From Dictyophora rubrovolvata (lineage: Eukaryota; Basidiomycota; Agaricomycetes; Phallales; Phallaceae): 64,000 nucleotides of DNA. Position 1 is the first letter of the stretch. Every line of letters starts with the position of its first letter. The DNA is taken from the NCBI GenBank assembly GCA_029959195.1, contig CP114120.1:2356001-2420000 (forward strand), written 5' to 3'. Below, in pieces: positions 35,082 to 45,128 of this stretch. Position numbers and translations under genes: made by a program. Under the pieces are notes generated by a model, which did no database searches, was not told where the DNA came from, and saw nothing but the letters and a program-made list of their open reading frames with translations.

Positions 35082-36243
35082 TTACTGCTGAGCTTTTCCA
35101 GAAGACAGTTCTACAATTTGAGAAAACCCGGGGTATTCCGGGAGATTTAATTGATACTTCCTCTCCATTTCCCTGGGAGCATTTGTCAATGAAAACTCTG
35201 GCATAAAATTGGTATGTTTCAAACTTGCTTAGTAACGAAGCGACCTCCGAGGAAATGTCTCCCTACGAAGTTCCTCACTCCTTCTTTTGGAGCAGTAAGG
35301 CTTATTAGAACATCTGGCTGGAGACCCACGTGGTCCTTGTCACCTTCTTCAACATTCCAGCCTGAAAAAAAAATTATTAGGTCAAATCATCGCTACTATT
35401 ATTCATTCAAATATGTACCAGATGGAATGTCCACAGAGACGATTGGAAGTTGTGATTTGGAGATCAGTTCAAGAGCCGTACCAAAAGGGGGCCGTACAGG
35501 GGGCTTGAAAGAAAAGCCAAATATAGCATCTAATATCACATCCGATTCATTAAGCTTGTTTTGTAGATCCTCTTCAGAATTAATTGTAGGAATGTCCATG
35601 TTTAGACATTGGGTATGAAGTCTCTTTTAAACCGCCCTCGTGGTGTGTGCTCAAGGAGTTAAATAACGTTTAGATTATAAACAATCACCTTGTAAATTTC
35701 TTTTGAGCCAGGCTTCGATAAAATAAGCCGAAGATGTCTAATTCAATCAGGAGACGGGCTTGCCTTGGGTAAATAGACAGCAGGTTTATACCCAAACATG
35801 GCTGATGATTGGGCACGATTAAACCTTCGTCATATTACGAATCATTGAGAAGCCGCTTTGGCGTTTTACCTAAATGTCTAGCAGCAACAAGACCGTCTCC
35901 ACCCTGATTTTATTGGTTGTAAAGCTATGAATAAAAGGTGTGCACGTATGTACCTGGTTGCCAGGTCCACAACCGACCAGCACACGTGAGTACTTTTCAC
36001 GAGGATAGACTGTAGCTAATGTTTGGGCGCAAGCAAGACCTGCGAGTTCCATTAACTGCACAGTGTAAGTGATATTCTTTTTGAGAAAGACTGAAGTTTG
36101 TTACTTGGTCGATGCTGAATGCTCCCGCGGCACCCATTAGCTCTTCGTCGATCTTTGATACTCTAAAAATTTCTGAAATACTCCTTGGAGAAATTTGACC
36201 ATACTTGCTGAGCCAACTTCGAAGTCAGATATCTCAAAGTCAT
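35082..36243 (-). CDS. NAXE: NAD(P)H-hydrate epimerase
   Basis: Repairs damaged cofactor by converting R-NAD(P)HX to the S form, which the partner dehydratase restores; usually mitochondrial and cytosolic. Nine exons (36243-36205, 36152-36105, 36055-35954, 35903-35870, 35801-35764, 35712-35689, 35623-35419, 35361-35225, 35162-35082) give 235 residues. The opening A-Q-Q-I-D-E-E-L-M, then F-S-I-D-Q-L-M-E-L-A-G, the loop [12 protein letters not shown] (about 56-67), D-A-I-F-G-F-S-F and V-D-I-P-S-G-W are all family signatures. The end [10 protein letters not shown] matches the YjeF N-terminal domain end. Intron 5 appears to be a GC-AG intron (donor AAG|GCAAGC). For intron 8 I used the acceptor GGAG because the alternative gives an intron of only 29 bases. 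No clear mitochondrial leader is seen. Confidence 0.88.
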
Positions 36244-36483
36244 GGTTCAGTGCTCAAGAGTAGGACAGCTTCGCAGAGTTTTGGATCGGAGAAAGACTAG
36301 AGTGGAGATTGTGAAGGTGACATCATCAATCCTGCTGACAAATGATTAACCGATACGGTGTAGGGTGTTAACGGATAAATACATGAGATCAAGAAAACTA
36401 TGCAGCATGACATGGGGGGTTGTAGAAAGAATAAGATAAGGTAATTTTGAGAAAGCGTCAAAGTTGACGGATGATAATAAGGT

Positions 36484-39400
36484 TTACGACGCGATGCCAT
36501 GGGATATCTCGACCGGTGACTCCTCTTCAACTGAGTAATCTCTTCGCGAAAAATGATGACCGGTAGTGTCAACCGTCAAGGTATTAACAAAGGTAGGAGT
36601 AGCTTCTTCTTGCTCAACAGGGTTCGAAACGGGTTCGACACGGATAACGGGCAGAGGGGGTAAAGATGTTACACTACTATTCCGAGACAACGAGAAACGT
36701 GCCGCCCTTTGCGAAAAGAACGAACCAATACCCGTACCCCACGATCCAATCGCGACCCTGGCTTCGTTGGCCGCTGCAGTAAGACTGGCAGGTCTTGGAG
36801 CCTTTTCCTGAGGGGTTGGGGTGGACGGTTCCGAAGGGGGAGGAGAAGCTTGGAAAGAAGCTGGCGCGGTTTGGACTTCAACATTCCCGTCCTCAGCGCT
36901 TTGGCTTCGTGGTGTGCTAGTTCTTCGCGCATTCCAACGCCCCTTTAGTCCATCAACTGTCTTTAGTACATTCGCGGATCCGGCTGCGAAGACATTGGAT
37001 ATGGCTTCCCTAGTGGGCGCTAACTGTTGATCAAGTCGTAGATCTCTGAACGACTCTGTTATTTGCAAACCGATATCTGTAACAGTCGAAGGTTTATCGA
37101 TACACGGGTGCCTTCGGGAATATTAGACATAAGAAATAGGTATATTTCAAACTGAACAAACCTGGGTTCGATGATGTCGAACAGAAGAGGATCCGTGGTC
37201 CGGTCCCACACGTCGAAGGCATTCGTAGTCTTAAAGGCTGAAATCCAAGCTTGTCCAAAGTCATCTTGGCATACTGGATCTGAAGCACATCAGACAGTAG
37301 TAAAAGCAAATTTACAGAGAGTACTACCATAGCCTTCCGATATCAGAATACCGCCACTTGCATTCTTAGCTAGGAAACCAGTATACTTGATAGTGGCTAG
37401 AGCGGCGGAAATGTACTCTTCGAACTGCGAAACATAGACATAACATGAATATAGGTAGGAATGTAAGCGAAGGAGACATACCTTTGTTCGAAGATAGTCA
37501 TCGCTGCCTTTGAACCTACACGAGACGGAATGGGAAAGGAAATAGCTTTACGATTCAAAAAAACTCACTGTATTCCAGCCGGTTTGGTCGGATCACTGTC
37601 GTCCCAGCCTTCGTTTACATCCCTCACGATATCATCAATCCATTTTCTATCCGGCGGCGTCAGAGCAAGTAACCTCTCCAGCTTGGGATCCTTGACCTCG
37701 ATGGTGCTACTTTCAATCTAGAAAGCACTTAAGAACAGAATTTCGTCAAAGAAAGAAAATCTTACATTAACTAGTAAATCGTAATCGCTTTGATTATAAA
37801 CCATTGAGTTTGTGCATCCACACAACCACGAGTTAGTTTCTTTGGCGATGTCGACTTGCTGCAAAGGGAGATATGGTTGGAAGAAGGCGTCCTGTCACAG
37901 AATATGTCAGTACTGTAGCGCAAAAGGAATGTGCAACAAGTACCTTTCCGAAGATATCTAACGGGAGACCAGCGAATGCAAGCAGACTCTTGCGGTCAGA
38001 TGTCTTTAACGACGAGGGTCGTGACAAGGTTAACGCTCTAGCGTTAAGAGGCGGAGAACCACAGTCGTCCAGTGTTTGAAGAAGAGCTGGTATCAATGTG
38101 GCGAGAGAATATTGATATGTACATAATCTGTGGACAGGATGTCCGTAAAACATTATCTGGGAACGGATTGATCAGACGGACGTTAGGGGATAACGCCGGT
38201 TCACGAACCTTCTTCTGGAGAATCAAAGCTTTTAAGAGGATCAGGGTACGATGTCTAAACTTGTGAACTAATTCGCGTCTTCGTGTAGTCAGTATGGTGT
38301 ACCGGCATCATTGAACACAAACTTACAGACTTGTACCTTTGAAGGAGTGGGTTAAATCCAACTTGCATTGATTAGCGTGTAAGGAACTCACCCATATATA
38401 ACCCGCTCTCGGTTAATTGACTTCGGACACTCAGTTCTAATGACGCATAGAAATCTGTTAGAATTCTAACTTCTTTAAAATCACTAGAATTGGAAGTCAG
38501 TATGTATCTTAGGAGTATAATGTACCTCTTACCGCTGATTGAAAAAAGCCTCTGTGACGACGCCCAGTTTATCACTGCGAATAGTATCAGCATACACACA
38601 GCCTTAGTGGTGAGTTATACATACCGCACCGCCCCGAAGACCGGCTTGGAGGCAAGAATTACAACAGCCTTTTGGACCGTTGATCGCGTGATGTCGTCTC
38701 CTGGGGAATCAAGTTCGGAAGATGCAATTTGGCGATTACAACTAAGGGATATTAGAAAGCGGACGGCTTAATATGGTGACGAGTTGACGAACGAAATACC
38801 AAATAACGTAGAAGGCTTCGACCTAGATGGTACTAAGTGAAAGTAGCTATAGTCTTCGTTACTCTGTTTTTGACCCATTAACGCGAAAGGTTACCAGAAA
38901 ATATCAGAAAACTTACAAGATGTGCCCCGTCAGGCAAAGCCAAGAAAGGTAGTATTCTGATGATTTCTTCGTCCTCAAACACCGAACCCTCAAAGAACTC
39001 CACCCGAGGCCCAATCTCCAGAATAAGTTAATATGAGATGTTCATAGATTGAAGCGTAAATACTTACAATATGGTTAAAATCAACCAGGGCTATTCCTAA
39101 TATAATGGCTTCATTCGTCTCTAGCAGCTTAGATTCTGGCCGAGCCTTTTTACCACCCGTAGCACTAGAGCTTCCAGTCTTGGCTGAATAGACAGAACTT
39201 GCTTCAGATTCATGACGGTCAAGTGGAGGTGGAGAGGTCTGTTTCAAAGTACTGCTCGAAGATTCGTCCTTGTTCTTCGAAGACTCCTCCTCGTGAAACA
39301 ACGATGGGTTAGACGACATGGAGGAAGGTCTTGTACCGTCCTCTTCGAACTTGAAGGAAGTTACGACGCTTGGAGAGCCACTTCCTGTTTCAGGAATACT

Positions 39401-39694
39401 TGTTGTATCGAAATCATTCATGGGCGAAAAAACTCCTTTAGTTGGAGAGAGCGCGACATTCTCGAACTGGACATCTGATTGCAGGTCTGTGCGTGGTGAA
39501 AAGGCATCCTTGATAGGCGTTGCTAATGATGCATCCAAAGCTGAGAAGCCACGTTTGCTCGGGCTTGAAGGGTTTGAGGACAAGGAAATCGACCTTTGGC
39601 TCGCTGTGTCAGCATCGTCATCCGAATGGGCGAAGAAATGAGAGTGGTCGTCGTTGTCTTCTATAGGTGATTCTGCAAAGACTCCTAGTGACAT
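36484..39694 (-). CDS. AVL9: AVL9, DENN-type late secretory pathway protein
   Basis: AVL9 acts in exocytic traffic from the Golgi and has a DENN-like fold. Fifteen exons run from 39694 to 36484 with consistent phases and give 830 residues: 39694-39068, 39015-38917, 38863-38793, 38741-38625, 38574-38533, 38483-38392, 38336-38327, 38278-38209, 38156-37944, 37891-37766, 37717-37569, 37515-37482, 37424-37328, 37279-37162, 37111-36484. A Ser-rich N-terminus of about 190 residues precedes the core I-L-G-I-A-L-V-D-F-N-H. Next come I-L-P-F-L-A-L-P-D-G-A-H-L, D-Y-S-Y-F-H-L-V-P, G-I-S-C-N-R-Q-I, D-K-L-G-V-V-T-E-A-F-F and F-Y-G-H-P-V, all typical of AVL9. The tail is Ser/Pro-rich. Exon 7 is only ten bases and is needed to keep the G-T-S-L-R-E-L-V reading. 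The ATG was preferred over a TTG 18 bases upstream. Confidence 0.92.
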
Positions 39695-39779
39695 TTTACT
39701 CCGAAAATTCAATGTAAATTGAAAAAAAGAGCGTCGTCAGTTCGTCGTAAGCGTTCGAGCGGTGTGCAGTGAGTGTGTG

Positions 39780-39797
39780 ACAATTTCTGTCACACGC
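39780..39797 (+). promoter_or_regulatory. Promoter element shared with ORC6
   Basis: ACAATTTCTGTCACACGC lies 86 bases upstream of the AVL9 ATG and matches 17 of 18 bases at 31999-32016, about 103 bases upstream of the ORC6 ATG, in the same orientation to both genes. Here it also forms an inverted repeat, GTGTGAC and GTCACAC, seven bases apart (39775-39795). Confidence 0.5.
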
Positions 39798-40774
39798 AAA
39801 CGGCCATAGCTTCACCGTTCACCGCGGTCGCGACCGTGCCAAGGTATCACTAGCACTATTCACTACGATTCACTATGAAGGTTGCATTGGCTGTGCTGCC
39901 ACTCAAATATAGCTGTTCTTGAGGGCAGTGAACAGACCGTTCATGAAGATAAGGACAGCATTACAACTTTGTGAGGTGCTTTAAGAATGTCCGAAAACTT
40001 TACTTCCGAGTTTGCTTTCAAGTTGTTTACCAGATACCTTTTTCGCCGAAATTTTTTCTTTAATGTAAACACGGAAGTGAGTGGCTGAAGATTTATCACA
40101 AGTATTACTACTCAGTACATATATTATTCCCTGGCAGAATACTGGCTCGCATCAACAATAAAAAATTCATGCATTAGCTCGTCAATGACTCCTAACGACC
40201 GGTCCCTATAAGCTAAAGCCGAAGGCTGAGTTGCACCTAGAGTTCCGATCGCAATTGAGGGTACCTTTTATATCCAGGAGAAGGAGTTTGATGCCAATTC
40301 GAACACTCAGAGCCGCTTTCTTTCTGTCATCTCTCCACCGTGACCTACTCGACCGAGATGCGCGTTCAACTCGTACTTTGGCACGTGTCTTGCTTTAAAG
40401 TGAGTCTTCGGCGTCGCTGTTGAGGTTAGATCAGCGACCAATCAGAAACTGAGGAATTGCAGTCTCAACTAAGAAAGATGCTAATAATACAGACAATTTT
40501 TTCTACCTTCCGGAAGCGGCGGCGGGCGCATGAAAGTACCGCTGTAACTCAATTCGTTGGCAATCTCTGCACTTCAGAAGCCATACCACGGATGGGCACT
40601 AGCACAGGAGACTGGCTTTTTACCAACTGATCTGGTACTGGCGGAAATACAAATGGATACAACGGACTTGAAACGTTGCTGGGCAAACTCCACTTGATGA
40701 TTTTTTTCCAACTATAAAAAAAGTTGAACTCGATCCCGGTCTTTCCGCTCCGCCATGAACAGGGCTCGAATGCC

Positions 40775-40782
40775 TATATAAA
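40775..40782 (+). promoter_or_regulatory. TATA box of cysteine-rich gene 1
   Basis: TATATAAA stands 60 bases before the ATG at 40835. Confidence 0.5.
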
Positions 40783-40834
40783 CTGCGAATTTTCTTTCAT
40801 ACGACAAGGTCGCTCTCTAGTTTTCCAATTAGTC

Positions 40835-41232
40835 ATGTTGCTTTCGACTATTGCCGCTGTTCTCTTTGCTGCAACTGGCTTTGCTAGTGCAACACCTCAC
40901 AGTGCTTGCACCAGTGTTTTTGCAGGTCACACTGCTGGACCTTGTGCCGATATTTGCACGGACCCTCCTCCTTCTTGCAGAGACGACCCCGATCTTTGTT
41001 GTTGCAGTGCGTTACCTCTTCGTTTCATATCCGAGTAACAAATGCTAAGATGTCTTTAGTTCCTGAGACTGTTATGGTACCATGCCCAACGTCTACTACT
41101 TCCGCTGAATACACTGCTGTCGTTATTGCTACACCAATTCCTTTGGTGGAACGGTGCGCAGATGCCTGTCCAGATCCAGCACCTCCTTGCTCTCAAGCAC
41201 CTAATCTGTGTTGCTGTATTCGGGGTGAATAA
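40835..41232 (+). CDS. Small secreted cysteine-rich protein, two-module copy 1
   Basis: Exons 40835-41006 and 41060-41232 give 114 residues. A signal peptide is clear (M-L-L-S-T-I-A-A-V-L-F then A-S-A about residue 20). Two modules follow with spacing C-x3-C-x6-C-x6-CCC: C-A-D-I-C-T-D-P-P-P-S-C in the first exon, and C-A-D-A-C-P-D-P-A-P-P-C in the second. The intron is phase 1 and falls directly after the first CCC. The stop follows the second CCC by four codons. Between the modules lies a Thr/Ser/Val-rich linker with one more Cys. I do not recognise the family; secretion and many disulfides suggest an extracellular role such as an effector or surface protein, which is inference. It is the first of four tandem copies. 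Confidence 0.78.
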
Positions 41233-41862
41233 AGTAAGCATGAATAATGTTGTTGTACTTCATTGCCTGACTGATGAATGCAACAAGAGTCTGCGGATAA
41301 ATTACATGTCTAATTTCATAATTCGTTTATACTACCGCACCATAATCTTTGAAATAACACCTAATTTCACAGAAACTGAAGTGGACAGCCGCCAAGCGTC
41401 GTTCACTTTCTAGCGTTCTAATTTCCAATTCAATTTAAGCTAAAAAGCAAAATATGTCGTCATAATCAAACACCAGTCCCGCAACTCCTTAAAGAATCTG
41501 GGAAGAAGTTACATAAGTAATTGATTGCGTTCCTGAGACACTCTTTCCATCATCAAACCGCAGATTCACCTCGTTTCCCTCGCGACCAAGGAACCAGGAG
41601 ATTTGACAGCTGTCCGAACTGCGTCGGCTTTCATGACTAGGAACACAACTGGTATGTACGTAATGAAACTGTGCGGAAGACAAGTAAATCATTTGTAGCT
41701 TTCGCTAACCAAAAATCAGGACTCATGTAGTCCTTGAGCGCTGAGCCTGGCCATCGCAAGCTGCCATGTCAACTCAGATTGAATGCGTATAAAATCAAGG
41801 CCACCTAGTAGCCATCTGGACAGGACTACTTACATCGTAGCAAGAATATCCGACGACCCCAA
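41233..41862. other. Spacer between cysteine-rich genes 1 and 2
   Basis: No gene seen. It holds the gene 1 3' end and gene 2 promoter. Confidence 0.5.
41788..41794 (+). promoter_or_regulatory. TATA box of cysteine-rich gene 2
   Basis: TATAAAA lies 75 bases before the ATG at 41863. Confidence 0.45.
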
Positions 41863-42142
41863 ATGCTCTATTTTTCGTGTTTCGCTCTCCTTATCTTAAA
41901 CACTGCTGCTCATGTTAATGCACAGTCGGCAACATGCACTTCAACTGTAGTACCAAAACCCACTGAACATTTTTGTGCACATTTGTGCACATTCCCTCCT
42001 CCCACTTGTGAAGAGGAGCCATCTTGGTGTTGCTGCGGTTCGTTGGTGCTATATATCTTAATGATATACATACATACGTACTAATTGCAATACTTTCCCT
42101 TTAGTACCTGTAACGACTGAAATACCATGTACAACAGACTAA
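41863..42142 (+). CDS. Small secreted cysteine-rich protein, one-module copy 2
   Basis: Exons 41863-42037 and 42105-42142 give 70 residues. A signal peptide (F-A-L-L-I-L-N-T-A-A, ending near A-N-A at about 19) precedes one complete module, C-A-H-L-C-T-F-P-P-P-T-C then six residues and CCC. The second exon starts V-P-V-T-T-E-I-P-C like the linker of copies 1 and 4 but stops four codons later, so module 2 is missing. The phase-1 intron again follows CCC. It could be a working short form or a recently truncated gene. Confidence 0.7.
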
Positions 42143-42959
42143 ATCATGTATATTTTTCCTGTGGAGTGTATATGAAATGTTTGGGGCAGTCTGTTCCTCG
42201 AAATTTGAGCGAAAATAATAATGATCGGATTTTTCCGGCCCTATCATAACTGTGGTCTTAGTAGCATATACTGTATGTAGAATGTCCAGGTGATCAATAT
42301 TTCAATATTCACAATTTGCAACTGAAGAATCCGGAAGGTCCAGCTTCTAAACCATCAAACTATCCGTCATACCGCCAAGGTCATCTTGTTCCTCTTCTTA
42401 AGTACGTTGATGAATTTGAAGCCGCCAGTGCGACTGTAATGTGCATCTGTCATAATACGAACCTCCTTGAATAGCGAACGTGCATGTCGTGTACTACTAT
42501 TCCCTTATGCGCCCAATGCCTTTCTCAGCAATTTAATACTTATTATGTGCTATCAACAACTTGAAGATCTTCGAAAGAAGTTGATGTTAAAATAAATTTG
42601 GCTCTTTATATTAGCTGCCATCGATGTCGGCCATTTAGAGGCGCGCGCTTTGCAGATGGCTTAAAGATGACTCAAAGACCTTGACTATTGAGTTGTTAAT
42701 TTACAATTGCTGAAGTTACTTTGACACTAGTATTGTCGGTCAATATCGGTAAAAGTAACCAACTTCGTACAACTTGTCAACCATCTCTTCGAAAGGGGTA
42801 CTTCAACAGCCGAGAATATGTGCAAATTTCTCCGAGTCGATCATTATTTAGTCTGGAGGGAGGGCCTTATTATATAAGTCCGAGTAACTCATTGGCATAG
42901 CCATAACAATTTGCCTAACACCGTCGAGCAAGGTTTTCACTTTTACAAAGCTGTGATCC
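42143..42959. other. Spacer between cysteine-rich genes 2 and 3
   Basis: I looked for the missing second module of copy 2 just downstream and did not find it. No gene seen. Confidence 0.5.
42871..42878 (+). promoter_or_regulatory. TATA-like box of cysteine-rich gene 3
   Basis: TATATAAG lies 89 bases before the ATG at 42960. Confidence 0.4.
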
Positions 42960-43202
42960 ATGACCTCTCCGATTTTGCTTTTCTTAACGTTTGTTTTCGC
43001 GATGTTCGCACAAGCGTCGGTCCTATCGAGATCCCCGTCCACCCCCACATGTATAGCAATTCCGTGTTTTTTTCCTCCCCCTACTTGTGAGGAAGAACCC
43101 ACTTGGTGCTGCTGCGGTACGTAGTTTCATATACGTATATAAACGAGCCGCATACATGTGCTAATTGTTTTCATAGTACCTATCTCAGCTGTGGGACCTT
43201 AG
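42960..43202 (+). CDS. Small secreted cysteine-rich protein, shortened copy 3
   Basis: Exons 42960-43116 and 43177-43202 give 60 residues. A hydrophobic leader (I-L-L-F-L-T-F-V-F-A) is followed by a reduced module. The end F-P-P-P-T-C-E-E-E-P-T-W-CCC is almost identical to copy 2, but the upstream C-x3-C pair is compressed and one Cys is lost. The second exon adds only V-P-I-S-A-V-G-P before the stop. The splice sites are intact, so it may still be expressed, but the lost Cys and short tail suggest decay. Confidence 0.55.
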
Positions 43203-43556
43203 ACGATGGAAGTCTCCGGACACTGGGAGAATGTTTTTAGTCAAAAAATGAGCTATTTAGTGACGTATTCTCCTCGTCACTTGTGCCTTTTTCGTTTTGC
43301 CGAATTCTCAATAATATTAGCAGAATTTCAAATTGGAATATATAGCCTAATTCAAGGTTGACACGGCTGTCCGTTGCAAATGATTGAATAGGAACATGAG
43401 GGATTTGAGCCTGACAGTTTTTGAAATGAAACCGCTTCGCGAGGCCGCAACCACAGGTCATCGGTCATCGCGTTTCGAAAATAATCCGCCTATCCCTGAA
43501 TTTAGCAAACTTATAAGAAGCTAACTTTTCTCTTTAACTCAAGAACAGACACAACA
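43203..43556. other. Spacer between cysteine-rich genes 3 and 4
   Basis: No gene. A TATA-like TTATAAG at 43510-43516 lies 47 bases before ATG 43557. Confidence 0.5.
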
Positions 43557-44051
43557 ATGTTATACAACTCACTCATAATCTTCTCGTTCTTCTTCATTCC
43601 TGCGTTAGTGCGTGCACAGACTACCACACTGTGCACCCGAGCTTACCCAGCTCCAACGGGGATCTGTTATGATCTCTGCACAGACCCCCCGTCGACATGT
43701 CAAGAAATGCCGGATTCGTGCTGCTGCGGTAAGCAATTGCAATGGTTTCTTCTTTGACCTTTTCGAGTACTGACGATTACTCGCAGTTCCCGTTACAGTT
43801 GTCGAACCATGCGTAACAAGCACGATCACGATCACGGCAACTCCAACTACCACTGGCGTTTGTAAACTGTTCTGTCCTGTGGACCCGCCTTTGTGTTCTG
43901 ACGATCCTGGCCTTTGTTGCTGCCGTAAGCTTCAGCTAATTTTTTCTGGCTGCTACTGATTCAGTTGTTAATGGGTTGTATAGAAGAGAATGTCATTACC
44001 ACTACTACGGTTGAATACCTCGGCCCGACTGCTGTGCTTCCAAGCCTCTAA
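43557..44051 (+). CDS. Small secreted cysteine-rich protein, two-module copy 4
   Basis: Exons 43557-43728, 43787-43924 and 43984-44051 give 125 residues. A signal peptide (I-I-F-S-F-F-F-I-P-A, ending near V-R-A at about 21) is followed by module 1, C-Y-D-L-C-T-D-P-P-S-T-C ... CCC. Module 2, C-K-L-F-C-P-V-D-P-P-L-C ... CCC, is held entirely in the 138-base second exon. Both introns are phase 1 and each follows a CCC, so the middle exon is symmetric and could be duplicated or lost without a frameshift. A Thr-rich tail ends the protein. This is the best-preserved copy and the model for the family layout. Confidence 0.8.
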
Positions 44052-45128
44052 GTTTAAACAAATGTAAAAATGGGATATAAAAATTGATATATTCTTACAA
44101 TTAAATGGTACAATATATTTCAGCACTTTGATCTTGAAACTCTTTATTCTAAAGATGAGTAGCAAGAATCCCCCCGTCGACGTGCAAATTCTGTGTTGAT
44201 CAGAAAATTTAAGACAGCTGTAAAAAACTGAAAAGCATGTAGGTATCCACTGCAGTAACAATATCGTCTTTACCCGACCAGCAGCTTTCTTCTCGGCATA
44301 ACCTTCAGCAGGAACAAATGAACTTTGATCACCTCCTGATGCCATCCTCCCGCCAAAGACATGAGAGTGTCAAAACCACAGACGAACATTGCCTAGCTGG
44401 GGATAATCTTTGCATAGACCTAAGTTACCATGCGTTTTGACTTGGAAACTTCTTGACAACGGCGTACAATATCTGCTTTCGGGGTGTTAGAAAAACAAAA
44501 AAAAAACAAGCGTGACGTCGTGACATGCATGTTGTTACTTCGGACAAGCTTCGGCCAAATCTACTGCCGGACCCCGGTGACAACAACGACATAACTCAAA
44601 ATTTCGGGGAGGTTCTTGATATCAAATTTATGGTTGTTCATAATGAGATATGCGTTATTTTTTCGTTGGACGTTAGATAAGGCCCGCCAGGAAATTTAGT
44701 TTTGAAAGTGAAGTTTGAGATGAATTGGTGGGGGGACATGCTTTGGAAGATCGGTTTTACATGAAAGACGAAACCAATGATTAAACGATAGGCTGACAGT
44801 GCCATTAGTGACTTACGGGCATATTCCGCGGATTGCCCCCCTGAATCCTGATCCATGATCGTCAATGATATGTAGAGGTGTGATGTGGGCATGACCACGG
44901 AATGTCGTCATTTTTGGAAACGTCCTTTTTCCCCCTAACTTTGAGCTCGAAGAAGCATTGTCGAACTATCTAAACAAGTTCGCCACCTATTTGTTTACAT
45001 TGTTACACTTGATTTGTATAGGTCGTGTATTCATATTTATACATTATTACATTGTTTACATTGTTACATTTGATTTGTATAGGTCGTGTATATATTCGCT
45101 TTCAAAATTGATGTCAAGACGCGTTTGT
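44052..45128. other. Intergenic region after the cysteine-rich cluster
   Basis: No supported gene. About 20 bases near 44171-44190 (CCCCCCGTCGACGTGCAA) resemble the module 1 exon of copy 4 and could be a relic. The 61-base direct repeat at 44991 is listed separately. Confidence 0.4.
44991..45091. repeat. Two-copy 61-base tandem repeat
   Basis: A 40-base block (44991-45030) recurs at 45052-45091 with one mismatch, giving a 61-base period. It lies in the 3' flank of the DUF2945 gene and includes TTGTATAGGTCGTGTAT. Confidence 0.85.

Larger units (their letters stand above)
39695..40834. other. Divergent intergenic region, AVL9 to the cysteine-rich cluster
   Basis: Besides the element at 39780 and the TATA box at 40775, I see no gene. 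An in-frame TTG extension of the first cysteine-rich gene is not supported because the ATG at 40835 begins a good signal peptide. Confidence 0.5.

Noticed and set aside
35196-35224. 29-base last intron in the epimerase gene
   Set aside because: Too short for fungal splicing; a 62-base alternative with a branch-like CATTGAC gives the expected C-terminus length.
40724-40834. N-terminal extension of the first cysteine-rich protein
   Set aside because: It begins at TTG, spans the TATA box, and would bury an otherwise good signal peptide.
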